DNA of 64,000 nucleotides from Blautia sp. SC05B48 (GTDB lineage Bacteria > Bacillota > Clostridia > Lachnospirales > Lachnospiraceae). The stretch is taken from positions 1,921,001-1,985,000 of the forward strand of contig NZ_CP040518.1 in the NCBI RefSeq assembly GCF_005848555.1, read 5' to 3'. A program made the position numbers and the translations under genes. This document shows positions 50,566 through 59,543 of the stretch, piece by piece; within the stretch, counting starts at the first letter, position 1; every line of letters starts with the position of its first letter. The notes below the pieces were generated by a model that worked only from the letters and a program-made list of their open reading frames with translations, had not been told where the DNA came from and did no database searches.

Positions 50566-52530
50566 TTGGAAAACTATACTAAGTACAAGCTGAAAAGCAG
50601 TGATGAGCTTGCATCAGTGCTAAACGGCAGGGACAATCTGTTTGTAATCGCCTGTAACAAGTGTTTCAAGGAATTTGAGACCGTTGACGAACCGGATTGC
50701 GAAGAATTCCTGAAATTTGCTGCGGAGCAGGGAAAAACCGTCACAGGCAGTGCGAAATTCGATTTTCTGTGCAACAAGATGCACACAGAAAGAAAATTAC
50801 AGGATCTGCTGCCGGAAGGTACAGAGAATGTAGTTGTGATCTCCTGTGGTCTTGGTATCCAGACTGTTGAAGATCTGGCCGATAAGCCGGTGATCGCAGC
50901 AAGTAATACCCTTAACTACAGAGGCCATCACGGCATGGCACTTACCAAAAAGAGCTGTGATGCATGTGCACAGTGCTATCTGAACATTACCGGAGGCGTC
51001 TGTCCTATCGTCGACTGTTCCAAGAGTCTTGTGAACGGACAGTGCGGCGGAGCAAAGAACGGAAAATGTGAAGTGGATCCTAACAAGGACTGCGCATGGG
51101 AGAAGATCTACCAGAGACTGGCAAAACAGGGTCGTCTGGAAGAGTTCCTGAACCAGCCGGTACAGGTACGTGATTACTCCAAGGTTAACTTTAAGGTGAT
51201 CAATGATTACGTGAAGTCTATCAGAGAGGACAGACTGAACGGATACTATGGTGGCGTTCATCCGTCAGAGCACAAGGAATTCAGCGAGCATATCGATCTG
51301 AAGAAATTCCCGGATCCGAAGACTGTTGTGATCTCCATGTCCCAGCATCTTGGTGCACCTGCCAACCCAATCGTGGAAGTAGGCGACACGGTAAAGGTTG
51401 GACAGAAGATCGGAGAAGCTGCCGGATTTATCAGCGCACCGGTACATTCCAGTGTAAGCGGAACCGTAGTTGCTGTTGAGCCACGTATGCATGGTACAAG
51501 AGGCAGTGAGGTGATGGCAGTTGTCATCGAATCCGACGGAAAAAATACTCTGCACGAATCCGTACAGCCACATAAAGCCCTGGACGAACTTACACCGGAT
51601 GAGATCATTGAGATCGTAAAAGATGCCGGAATCGTTGGTATGGGCGGTGCAGGTTTCCCGACCTGTGTCAAACTGAAACCTGCGAAGCCGGTTGATACCA
51701 TCCTTCTCAACGGATGTGAGTGTGAGCCATATTTAACGGCAGACCATAAGGTTCTCCTTGAGTTTGCTGATGATATTATTTTCGGTCTGAAAGCGATCCT
51801 TAAGACAACAGGTGCTGAGAAGGGCATCATTGTCATCGAGGATAACAAGCAGGATGCGATCGAATTAATGCAGAAAAAAGTTGCCGATATCGAAAATATG
51901 GAAGTTTTTGTTGCAAGAACCAAATACCCGCAGGGCGCTGAGAAAACTCTCATCAAGCGCGTCATGGACAGAAAGGTTCCAAGCGGCGGTCTTCCGGCAG
52001 ATGTTGGCGTTATCGTAGATAATATCAGTACTGTAAAAGCGATCTCCGATGCGATTCAGAAGGGTATGCCGCTGATCGAGCGTGTTGCAACCGTAACAGG
52101 CGAGAAGATCAAGAATCCTGGCAACTTTATCATCAAGATCGGTACCAGCGTAAAAGAGCTGATCGATTACTGCGGTGGATTTACAGATGACGATGTTCTG
52201 GTCAAGATGGGCGGACCTATGATGGGATTCCCTCTGAACACTCTGGAGGTACCTATGATGAAGGGCTCCAATGGTATCATCGCTATTGATACAGATGAGA
52301 CCAAAGAGCAGCCATGTATCAAGTGCGGACGCTGTGTGGACGTATGTCCGATGGAACTTTCTCCTCTGTATTTCGTAAAATATGCGAAAGAAGAGAACTG
52401 GCAGGGCATGAAGGACATGAATGTCATGGACTGTGTTGAATGCAGATGCTGTCAGTATATCTGTTCTTCCAAGATTCCGATCATTAACAGTATCAAAGCC
52501 GGAAAAAATGCAGTAAGGGGGATGAAGTGA
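50566..52530 (+). CDS. MetV-RnfC2 fusion: electron-input subunit of methylene-THF reductase
   Basis: Residues 1-200 are a MetV domain (CNKCFKEF, then CDACAQCYLNITGGVCPIVD, CSKSLVNGQCGG). Residues about 230-654 are RnfC-like: a barrel-type part (HLGAPANPIVEVGDTVKVG), FMN/NADH-region motifs (GMGGAGFPTCVKL, LNGCECEPYLTADHK) and two 4Fe-4S motifs (CIKCGRCVDVCP and CVECRCCQYIC). In Acetobacterium, MetF, MetV and RnfC2 are separate subunits that feed electrons from NADH to methylene-THF. Here RnfC2 is fused to a MetV. The start is TTG 50566 after GGAAGGTG. It heads the operon. Confidence 0.85.
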   Translation: MENYTKYKLKSSDELASVLNGRDNLFVIACNKCFKEFETVDEPDCEEFLKFAAEQGKTVTGSAKFDFLCNKMHTERKLQDLLPEGTENVVVISCGLGIQTVEDLADKPVIAASNTLNYRGHHGMALTKKSCDACAQCYLNITGGVCPIVDCSKSLVNGQCGGAKNGKCEVDPNKDCAWEKIYQRLAKQGRLEEFLNQPVQVRDYSKVNFKVINDYVKSIREDRLNGYYGGVHPSEHKEFSEHIDLKKFPDPKTVVISMSQHLGAPANPIVEVGDTVKVGQKIGEAAGFISAPVHSSVSGTVVAVEPRMHGTRGSEVMAVVIESDGKNTLHESVQPHKALDELTPDEIIEIVKDAGIVGMGGAGFPTCVKLKPAKPVDTILLNGCECEPYLTADHKVLLEFADDIIFGLKAILKTTGAEKGIIVIEDNKQDAIELMQKKVADIENMEVFVARTKYPQGAEKTLIKRVMDRKVPSGGLPADVGVIVDNISTVKAISDAIQKGMPLIERVATVTGEKIKNPGNFIIKIGTSVKELIDYCGGFTDDDVLVKMGGPMMGFPLNTLEVPMMKGSNGIIAIDTDETKEQPCIKCGRCVDVCPMELSPLYFVKYAKEENWQGMKDMNVMDCVECRCCQYICSSKIPIINSIKAGKNAVRGMK

Positions 52531-52531
52531 T

Positions 52532-53152
52532 ATGTTGATTACCCAGTTAAAAGCAAAAGAAACTATCGTATCACTGGCAGCCGGAAGGAAAGTTTTTATC
52601 ATCAACTGCCATGGATGCAAGGAAGTTCGTTTTCCGGAAAAAGAAGCTGTTGAACTTCAGAAGGAGCTTTCCGCTGAAGGAAATGTGACAGGGATCATGA
52701 CAACGGATTATATCTGTAATCCGGAAAATATGCAGTTACGTCTTCAGAAACACATGGATAAGATCAGGGAAGCGGATCTGATTCTGGTATTCTCCTGTGG
52801 TGTTGGTGTACAGACCATCGCAGAATATCTGGAAGACAAGATGGTATGCGCAGCCTGCGATACATACCCGGTACCTGGTTTCCAGGGTGTAACACCGTTA
52901 GAATATAAATGTGACCAGTGTGGTGAGTGTTATCTGAACCTTACCGGCGGGATCTGCCCGATCACAGCATGCTCCAAGAGTCTTGTCAACGGCCAGTGCG
53001 GCGGTTCCAAGAATGGTAAATGCGAAGTGGACAGTGACATGGAGTGTGGATGGGAGCGCATCTACAGACGTCTGAAAGAGATCGGACGCCTTGACGCACT
53101 GAAATGCCCGACACAGATCCATAATTTCGCTACAGATGATGAAGTGAAATAA
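52532..53152 (+). CDS. metV: MetV, zinc/Fe-S subunit of methylene-THF reductase
   Basis: The 206-residue protein is a stand-alone MetV (methylene-THF reductase C-terminal-like domain). It has FIINCHGCKEVRFPE, VFSCGVGVQTIAEYLE, CDQCGECYLNLTGGICPITA and CSKSLVNGQCGGSKNGKCEV. It is clearly paralogous to the N-terminal domain of the upstream fusion. It lies one base after the fusion stop and 124 bp before MetF. In acetogens MetV forms the complex with MetF in the Wood-Ljungdahl methyl branch. Confidence 0.85.
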   Translation: MLITQLKAKETIVSLAAGRKVFIINCHGCKEVRFPEKEAVELQKELSAEGNVTGIMTTDYICNPENMQLRLQKHMDKIREADLILVFSCGVGVQTIAEYLEDKMVCAACDTYPVPGFQGVTPLEYKCDQCGECYLNLTGGICPITACSKSLVNGQCGGSKNGKCEVDSDMECGWERIYRRLKEIGRLDALKCPTQIHNFATDDEVK

Positions 53153-53276
53153 TAAGCAAAGATTTATTAAGAAGCCAAATTAAATTATGATACGGTTCAC
53201 CGGAAGTATTCCGCAAGGTATGTTGCAGAGCAGGTGGACCGTACCCCAAATTTTAAATGATTGGAGCAAATATAAT

Positions 53277-54155
53277 ATGAAAATGAAAGAATTATTCGAC
53301 CGTGGTGAATTTGTAGTTTCTGCAGAAGTAGGACCGCCAAAAGGGATCCATGTAGATGAACTGGTAGAAGAAGCCAAAACTTATCTCAAAGGCGTTCATG
53401 CAGTCAATGTAACAGATAACCAGTCTTCTGTTATGCGTCTTGGATCTCTTGCAATGTGTAAAGTTCTCAAGGACGCCGGAATGGATCCGATCTTCCAGCT
53501 TGCATGCCGTGACAGAAACCGTATCGCACTGGAGTCTGATCTTTTAAGTGCTGCTATGCTTGGTATTGAGAACATCCTCTGTCTGACAGGTGACCATACG
53601 AAGATGGGCGATCATCCGCAGGCAAAACCGGTATTCGATCTTGATTCTGTATCTCTTCTTCATACAGTACAGCTTCTTGAGTCCGGTGTAGATCTTGGAG
53701 GAAACCCGCTGGTTGGTGAGCCTCCGAAATTCTCCAAGGGTGCCGTTGTATCTCCATGCAGCGATTCCGTTGACGCTCAGCTTGCAAAGATGGAAAGAAA
53801 GGTTGCTGCAGGTGCAGACTACTTCCAGACACAGGCTGTATTTGAGCCGGAGAAATTCATCAAATTTATGGAAAAAGCAAAACAGTTCGGAAAACCTGTA
53901 CAGGTTGGTATCATCATTCCGAAATCCGCCGGAATGGCTAAGTTCATGAACAACAACGTAGCCGGCATCCATGTTCCGGATGAGATGATCGAGGAGCTGA
54001 AAGCAGACAAAGAGAAAACAAAAGCCGGTATCACAGGTGTTGAGATCGCTGCACGTATCATCAAAGAGTGCAAGCCGTACTGCCAGGGTGTACATATCAT
54101 GGCACTTGGATGGGAATCCAAGATCCCGGCACTTCTGGAGCAGGCTGAGATCTGA
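53277..54155 (+). CDS. metF: MetF, methylene-tetrahydrofolate reductase
   Basis: The 292-residue protein has FVVSAEVGPPKG at the start of the TIM barrel, then VNVTDNQSSVMRLGSLA, FQLACRDRNRIALESDLL, ILCLTGDH, and DYFQTQAVFEPEKF. This is the flavin-binding MTHFR fold. It reduces methylene-THF to methyl-THF for acetogenesis or methionine synthesis. ATG 53277 with GGAG upstream is chosen, and the ORF start at 53187 lacks an RBS and adds atypical sequence. It ends at a strong terminator. Confidence 0.9.
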   Translation: MKMKELFDRGEFVVSAEVGPPKGIHVDELVEEAKTYLKGVHAVNVTDNQSSVMRLGSLAMCKVLKDAGMDPIFQLACRDRNRIALESDLLSAAMLGIENILCLTGDHTKMGDHPQAKPVFDLDSVSLLHTVQLLESGVDLGGNPLVGEPPKFSKGAVVSPCSDSVDAQLAKMERKVAAGADYFQTQAVFEPEKFIKFMEKAKQFGKPVQVGIIIPKSAGMAKFMNNNVAGIHVPDEMIEELKADKEKTKAGITGVEIAARIIKECKPYCQGVHIMALGWESKIPALLEQAEI

Positions 54156-54186
54156 TCAGAACGATTGCTTTATAAAAAATAATCAG

Positions 54187-54241
54187 AAAAGCTGTCCGGA
54201 ACCGGATGCAGGAGATGCACACCGACCGGGCAGCTTTTGTG
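54187..54241 (+). terminator. Rho-independent terminator after metF
   Basis: AAAAGCTGTCCGG (54187-54199) pairs with CCGGGCAGCTTTT (54226-54238) with one G-T pair. Confidence 0.8.
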
Positions 54242-54330
54242 TAAGAAAAAGCTTCTCTATACGGAAAAACTCTTCGGGAAGCCTGCGTGATCCACAGCGG
54301 AAGAATTCTAGCTTAAGAGGTAAAGAGACG

Positions 54331-54951
54331 ATGGAAAGTATTATTATCGGGATCGCCGGAGGATCAGGCTCCGGCAAATCTACATTTACAAACAGACTGA
54401 AGAAGCATTTCGGAGACGATGTGGTGGTGATCTATCATGATAATTACTACCGCAGACAGGACGGAATTCCTTTTGAAGAACGTGTGAAGGTGAATTACGA
54501 TCACCCGGATTCACTGGAAACAGATCTTCTGGTAGAGCATCTCAAAGAACTCAAGGAGGGCAAAACCATCCAATGTCCGGTATACGATTACAGTCAGCAC
54601 AACCGCTCCGACAAAGTGCTGAAGATCGAACCAAGACCGGTTATTCTGGTAGAGGGAATCCTGCTTCTTGCAGATTCGCGTATCCGAGATCTTCTGGATA
54701 TCAAGGTTTATGTGGAAGCAGATGCAGATGAGAGGATCTTAAGACGGATCTCCAGAGATGTGGAGGAACGTGGACGGGATTTAAACGGAATCATCGATCA
54801 GTATCTTACCACAGTAAAACCGATGCATTATCTGTACGTGGAGCCTACACGGGCGAAAGCAGATATTGTGATCAACAGCGGTAAGAATAACGTGGCCTTT
54901 GATCTGTTTGTATCAAAGATCGGGCAGCTGTTGAAAGAACTGAAAAAATAA
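54331..54951 (+). CDS. udk: Uridine kinase
   Basis: The 206-residue protein has the P-loop GIAGGSGSGKSTFTNRL, then IYHDNYYRRQDG, NYDHPDSLETDLL, CPVYDYSQHNRS and VILVEGILLLAD. These are all signature blocks of uridine/cytidine kinases, which phosphorylate uridine to UMP in pyrimidine salvage. ATG at 54331 is preceded by AGAGG. It lies between two terminators and so is a single-gene unit. Confidence 0.92.
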   Translation: MESIIIGIAGGSGSGKSTFTNRLKKHFGDDVVVIYHDNYYRRQDGIPFEERVKVNYDHPDSLETDLLVEHLKELKEGKTIQCPVYDYSQHNRSDKVLKIEPRPVILVEGILLLADSRIRDLLDIKVYVEADADERILRRISRDVEERGRDLNGIIDQYLTTVKPMHYLYVEPTRAKADIVINSGKNNVAFDLFVSKIGQLLKELKK

Positions 54952-54961
54952 TAAGTAAAAT

Positions 54962-55033
54962 AAAAAGCATGTCATACTTTAGGACAGAGCGGATCAGGTT
55001 ATATCCGTCTGGCTGTGTATGACATGCTTTTTT
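54962..55033. terminator. Bidirectional terminator between udk and the ROK gene
   Basis: AAAAAGCATGTCATAC (54962-54977) pairs perfectly with GTATGACATGCTTTTT (55017-55032). A/T runs on both sides suit both converging genes. Confidence 0.9.
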
Positions 55034-55060
55034 GAACGGTTCAGGTGAATATGTCTGTAT

Positions 55061-56194
55061 TCACACGCTCTGTATAAATTTCTCCACATAATATAAAGCT
55101 GCACCAATGGCAGGTGTATACTGCCCGTGGGTGCCGACCAGAATCTGGCTTTTGTCCAGGGTGAATGGTGCGTCTGTGTTGATGTGTTCTAACAGATAAT
55201 TAATATCTTCTTCTGTAAAATAAGGTGCCAGATATCCGCTAATGATGATCGGTGCATCGATGATCAGGTTCAGATTTTTCATGGCAAAGGCCAGATGGTT
55301 CAGATAATCTTCCCAGTGCTCAGCAAGCCGGGGAGATTTTTTTTCGCGGAGCAGAGAGAAAAATTCCCTCACAGGCATCCCGGCAGACTGTTCCAGAGCG
55401 TTGGCAGAGCAGTAGGTTTCCAGACAGCCATGGTTTCCGCAGTAACATAAAGGGCCGTCAGGATTGACGCACATATGCTCAAGGGTTCCGCTGTGCATGG
55501 AACTTCCCTGATGAATCTGATGATTGGTTATAATGGCACCGCCAAGGTTTCGGTTCAGAAGGAACACGACAGCACTGTCAAGCTCCGGGTGATTCCACAG
55601 CTCCAGAAAAGCGGCGGATTTGGAATCATGTTCCAGATGGCAGGGGTAAGGAAGATGCCGGGAAAAATCCTCCAGCTTCATTCCGGTATTGTTCATGATG
55701 TTTCCGTAGATCACAGTGGAATTATCCGGAGAAGTGATCCCCTGTGTGGCAATGGAAATACCCAAGATCTTTTCTTTCGGATAGTGATTTTCTGCGATGA
55801 ATCTTCGTACTTTATCGGTCAGTTGTCTGTAATATTCTTCTGCGTTGGAATAGGGAAGAGCAATGGTTTCTGTATAAAAGGCATTTCCATATAAGTCGAT
55901 GGCTGTGATATGGAACATGTTTTTCAGGATCCCGATGCCAATGGAAATCCGGAAATCCGAGGTGATCTGGATGGCCTGAGCTTTCCTGCCTCCCGTGGAA
56001 TCAAAATATCCGTTTCTGTCAATAAGCCCTTCTTTTTCCAGCAGGTTCAGGTTCTGACTTACTGTGGAAAGCCCCATCTGAAGGTCCTGGACGATCTGCA
56101 TTTTGGAAGTCTGGCGTGTTTTGTATATATATTGGTAAACCTTGGACCGGTTTATTTTCTTTAAATTGATGGTGGTTAATCCTTTTTCGCTCAT
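55061..56194 (-). CDS. ROK family transcriptional repressor (NagC/XylR-like)
   Basis: The 377-residue protein has an N-terminal winged helix (KVYQYIYKTRQTSKMQIVQD, then MGLSTVSQNLNLLEKEGLI) and a ROK sugar-kinase-like domain. The ROK zinc motif is CYCGNHGCLETYCS, and the sugar-binding GTLEHM and end GAALYYVEKF are visible. ATG 56194 follows AGGAG. It is divergent from the polyol/sugar-acid operon at 57857, its probable target. An IS element sits 55 bp upstream of its start. Confidence 0.85.
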   Translation of the reverse strand: MSEKGLTTINLKKINRSKVYQYIYKTRQTSKMQIVQDLQMGLSTVSQNLNLLEKEGLIDRNGYFDSTGGRKAQAIQITSDFRISIGIGILKNMFHITAIDLYGNAFYTETIALPYSNAEEYYRQLTDKVRRFIAENHYPKEKILGISIATQGITSPDNSTVIYGNIMNNTGMKLEDFSRHLPYPCHLEHDSKSAAFLELWNHPELDSAVVFLLNRNLGGAIITNHQIHQGSSMHSGTLEHMCVNPDGPLCYCGNHGCLETYCSANALEQSAGMPVREFFSLLREKKSPRLAEHWEDYLNHLAFAMKNLNLIIDAPIIISGYLAPYFTEEDINYLLEHINTDAPFTLDKSQILVGTHGQYTPAIGAALYYVEKFIQSV

Positions 56195-56249
56195 GAGATT
56201 CTCCTGATAAAAGTAATTATAGATATGTTTAAGTTTTAAATGTATTTTA

Positions 56250-57578
56250 CTATAAATGAGCAAGTTCGTGATTTTGCATAAAAGAAAGACACCTCGATTC
56301 CATGTGTTGTATAATGAAAGTGCCAAAACAAACATTTGCAACATTTACGAAAGAAGGTGTCTCTCGCAAATACTATACATCATTCCTCATTCATATACAA
56401 CCAGTTTAAAAAATTAAACTTATGCAAATTTTATTCGAACCGAGTAATAAACCATCTTATGAGTATCCTAATCAGTATTTTCATTTCAGGATATCATGGA
56501 AAAACCACGGACTTTGCTAAAAACAGTTCCTGCCACAGAACTACGATTGCCCATTTCCTCAATTCCGGAAAATGGGATGATTCCTTACTTTCAGATACGT
56601 TAAAATGCTCTGTCATTGAGATTATTTATTCAGAAGCAGCACGCACCGGAAAACCTGTTCTCTGTATTGTGGACGATACGATTGCTTCAAAGACAAAGCC
56701 TTCGTCACAGGCTTTACATCCGATTGAAGATGCGTATTTTCACCAATCCCATTTAAAGGGAAAACCGGATTACGGGCATCAGGCAGTTGCTGTTATGCTT
56801 TCCTGCAATGGCATTGTTCTGAACTATGCTTTTGTAATGTACAATAAGTCAATTTCCAAGATTGACATTGTACAAAGCATTGCAAAGGAGCTGCCTGTTC
56901 CACCGGTAATGTCCTATTTTCTTTGCGACTGCTGGTATGTTTCTGAAAAGATAATCAATACCTTTGCACAGAGAGGGTTCCATACCATCGGTGCTTTGAA
57001 AACAAACCGTTTGCTGTATCCATCGGGAATGAAAAAGAAACTTCGTGAACTGGCCGCCGAATTGTCTGTTACACATCGTGAATTTGACCTTGTGACAGTC
57101 AAAAAACGAAACTATTATGTGTACCGGTACGAGGGAAACCTCAACGGCATAGAAAATGCGGTAGTTCTTTTGAGTTATCCGGAAAAAGCATTTGGTAATC
57201 CCAAAGCATTGCGTGCTTTCATCAGTACAAACGCAGCCCTGTCTACACAGGAGATTCTTTCCTGGTATGTGTGTCGATGGCCGATTGAAGTATTTTTCCG
57301 CCAGTGTAAGGATAAACTGGCACTGGACAGCTATCAGATACGCTCTGCACAGGGAATCAAAAGGTACTGGCTACTTATGTCACTGGCACATTTCATGTGT
57401 GCAGTGGGTACTGGTAGGTTCTGTTCGTTTGAAACTGGATATCACGAAATCTGTGATACCATTCAGCTGGAAAAGTATCGTTATCTTTTTCAATGCGCAA
57501 AGGAAAGCAATGATTTTGATTCATTTATGAAATTCGCAGTGTAGTTTTGTGCAATTTTTCAAATTTGCTCATTTATAG
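56250..57578. mobile_element. IS element (IS4/IS701-like) in the ROK-to-dehydrogenase intergenic region
   Basis: The terminal inverted repeats begin CTATAAATGAGCAA (56250-56263) and end TTGCTCATTTATAG (57565-57578), perfect over 14 bp. A 7-bp direct repeat TATTTTA flanks them (56243-56249 and 57579-57585), consistent with target duplication. The total length is 1329 bp with a single DDE transposase gene. The insertion splits the divergent promoter region. The element appears intact and perhaps recent. Confidence 0.88.
56336..57544 (+). CDS. DDE transposase of the IS element
   Basis: The protein of up to 402 residues has the DDE pattern: CIVDDTIASK (first Asp), YFLCDCWYVSEKIINTFAQR (second Asp) and WYVCRWPIEVFFRQCKDKL (Glu in the YREK-like block). 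The opening HHSSFIYNQFKKLNLCKFYS is typical of IS4/IS701-like transposases in Lachnospiraceae. The TTG at 56336 gives the longest frame. The true start may be a little further in, before the HHSSF segment. No frameshift is seen. Confidence 0.85.
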   Translation: MQHLRKKVSLANTIHHSSFIYNQFKKLNLCKFYSNRVINHLMSILISIFISGYHGKTTDFAKNSSCHRTTIAHFLNSGKWDDSLLSDTLKCSVIEIIYSEAARTGKPVLCIVDDTIASKTKPSSQALHPIEDAYFHQSHLKGKPDYGHQAVAVMLSCNGIVLNYAFVMYNKSISKIDIVQSIAKELPVPPVMSYFLCDCWYVSEKIINTFAQRGFHTIGALKTNRLLYPSGMKKKLRELAAELSVTHREFDLVTVKKRNYYVYRYEGNLNGIENAVVLLSYPEKAFGNPKALRAFISTNAALSTQEILSWYVCRWPIEVFFRQCKDKLALDSYQIRSAQGIKRYWLLMSLAHFMCAVGTGRFCSFETGYHEICDTIQLEKYRYLFQCAKESNDFDSFMKFAV

Positions 57579-57856
57579 TATTTTAGTATAAATTTGCAGG
57601 AAATGCAATGTCAGCGCATGAAGCAGAGCAGAACAAAAGTTTTTTCGAGGAATAATAAGTAACAGTATATGGATTGGCAAAGGATATATGTCTTGTGCAT
57701 AAGTAAAAGTAAACAAAAATATAAGAACAAAATTAGGTGTTTTGTCAATGGATTTTTAAAAAAAATAGTTTTATACTCTACTTACAGTTAAGACATAAGC
57801 ATAAGTGAAACGCATAAATGACAACGAAATAGAAGAAAACAGGGAGGTCTAAGATT
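57579..57856. other. Promoter-side intergenic region of the dehydrogenase operon
   Basis: This 278-bp A+T-rich region contains the IS target duplicate and then the presumed promoter and ROK operator of the downstream operon. I could not assign confident -35 and -10 boxes or an operator palindrome. Confidence 0.4.
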
Positions 57857-59473
57857 ATGAAATTAACAAGAGAAGGAATCAAAGAACGTGAAGCATGGAA
57901 GAAAGCAGGCATCGATCTTCCAGGATACGATGTAGAGGCAGTTACTGAGAAAGCGAAGAAGGAGCCAGGCTGGGTACATTTCGGAATCGGAAATATCTTC
58001 CGTGTATTTATCGGAGGTATTGCAGATGGTCTTCTGGAAGAGGGAGTTCTTGACAGAGGCATCACATGTGTAGAAACCTTTGATTATGATGTAGCAGATA
58101 AGATTTACGCGCCATATGACAACCTTGGCTTAAATGTCATTCTCCATGGTGATGGAACCCGTGAATACAAAGTTCTTGGGGCACTTGCAGAAGCAGTGAA
58201 AGCACAGTCTTCTGATGCTGAACAATGGAACCGCCTGAAAGAAATTTTTGCGGCTAAATCCCTGCAGTTAGTTTCCTTCACTATCACAGAGAAGGGTTAT
58301 GCACTCCGGAAAGCAGACGGAACATGGTTCCCGTTTGTGGAAGCAGATATTAAAAACGGATCGGATAAGGCAACGGGAGCAATGGCAGTTCTTGTGGCTA
58401 TGCTGAATGAGAGATATAAAGCAGGGAAATATCCGATCGCCCTGGTATCCATGGACAACTGCTCACAGAACGGCGCCAAGCTTCGTGAGTCCGTACTGAC
58501 TATGACAGAGGAATGGCATAAAGCGGGCTTCGTAGATGATGGCTTCGTAGATTATGTAACGGATGAGAAGGTGGTTGCATTCCCGTGGACCATGATCGAC
58601 AAGATCACACCTCGTCCAAGCGAGCAGATCGCAGCAGACCTTGAGAACCTGGGCGTTGAAGATATGCAGCCGGTGATCACAGGAAAGAAAACATACATTG
58701 CACCATTTGTTAATGCTGAGAAGCCACAGTATCTTGTTATCGAGGACAGCTTCCCCAACGGACGCCCTGCTTTGGAAAAAGGCTTCGGCGTATACATGGC
58801 GGACAGAGATACCGTCAATCTCTCCGAGAGAATGAAAGTAACCGTCTGCCTGAATCCGGTACATTCCGCAACCGGCCCTCTTGGTGTGGTACTTGGATAT
58901 GATCTCTTTGCACATATGCTGAACACCAACGAAGATATGATGAAAATGGCCCGTATGGTTGCTTATGACGAGGGACTTCCGGTAGTTGCAGATCCTGGAA
59001 TCCTTTCCCCACAGACATTTGTGGATGAGCTTTTCAATGACCGTTTCCCGAATGAGTATCTTGGAGACACCAACCTTCGTCTGGCTGTAGATGTGTCCCA
59101 GATGGTAGGTATCCGTTTCGGTGAGACTGTAAAAGCATATGTGAAGAAATTTGGAGATGCTTCCAGGCTGACAGCAATCCCGCTTGGAATCGCAGGATGG
59201 CTGAGATACATGCTGGCTGTAGATGACGAAGGAAACAAATTTGAGCTTGCACCGGACCCGATGAATGAGGAGATCACAGAGCAGCTTGACGATATCGTGA
59301 TCGGAAAACCGGAGACCCTTAAGAATCAGCTGAAGCCGATCCTTTCCAATGAGAGACTGTTCTTCACAGACCTTTATAAAGATGGTGTCGGAGAGAAAAT
59401 CGAGGATATGTTCCGTGAGATGATCGCAGGACCGGGAGCTGTAAAGGCAACTATTCATAAATATGTAAAATGA
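57857..59473 (+). CDS. Mannitol dehydrogenase family oxidoreductase (fructuronate reductase-like)
   Basis: The 538-residue protein belongs to the polyol-specific long-chain dehydrogenases. It has an NAD-binding GWVHFGIGNIFRVFIGG near the start and the catalytic KVTVCLNPVH (K-x5-N-x2-H) at about residue 325. UxuB-like enzymes interconvert fructuronate and mannonate, and close relatives use mannitol or arabitol. GntP and a PfkB kinase next door fit either sugar-acid or polyol use. GGGAGG precedes ATG 57857. ROK control is likely. Confidence 0.8.
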   Translation: MKLTREGIKEREAWKKAGIDLPGYDVEAVTEKAKKEPGWVHFGIGNIFRVFIGGIADGLLEEGVLDRGITCVETFDYDVADKIYAPYDNLGLNVILHGDGTREYKVLGALAEAVKAQSSDAEQWNRLKEIFAAKSLQLVSFTITEKGYALRKADGTWFPFVEADIKNGSDKATGAMAVLVAMLNERYKAGKYPIALVSMDNCSQNGAKLRESVLTMTEEWHKAGFVDDGFVDYVTDEKVVAFPWTMIDKITPRPSEQIAADLENLGVEDMQPVITGKKTYIAPFVNAEKPQYLVIEDSFPNGRPALEKGFGVYMADRDTVNLSERMKVTVCLNPVHSATGPLGVVLGYDLFAHMLNTNEDMMKMARMVAYDEGLPVVADPGILSPQTFVDELFNDRFPNEYLGDTNLRLAVDVSQMVGIRFGETVKAYVKKFGDASRLTAIPLGIAGWLRYMLAVDDEGNKFELAPDPMNEEITEQLDDIVIGKPETLKNQLKPILSNERLFFTDLYKDGVGEKIEDMFREMIAGPGAVKATIHKYVK

Positions 59474-59543
59474 AACATCAGAGTTCAAAAGTCAGACAGC
59501 AATCCGTAAGTAGTGAATAAAGAGAAATGAGGTAAATGGAAAG

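Noticed and set aside
51258-51965. 235-codon open frame antisense to the MetV-RnfC fusion
   Set aside because: It is a shadow of a strongly recognised coding region, with no start signal.
54037-54330. Upstream extension of the uridine kinase frame
   Set aside because: It overlaps metF and its terminator. The kinase fold begins at ATG 54331, which has its own RBS.
58463-59488. 341-codon open frame antisense to the dehydrogenase gene
   Set aside because: It lies wholly opposite a well-conserved gene, has no RBS or recognisable domain, and its composition is that of a reverse-complement shadow.
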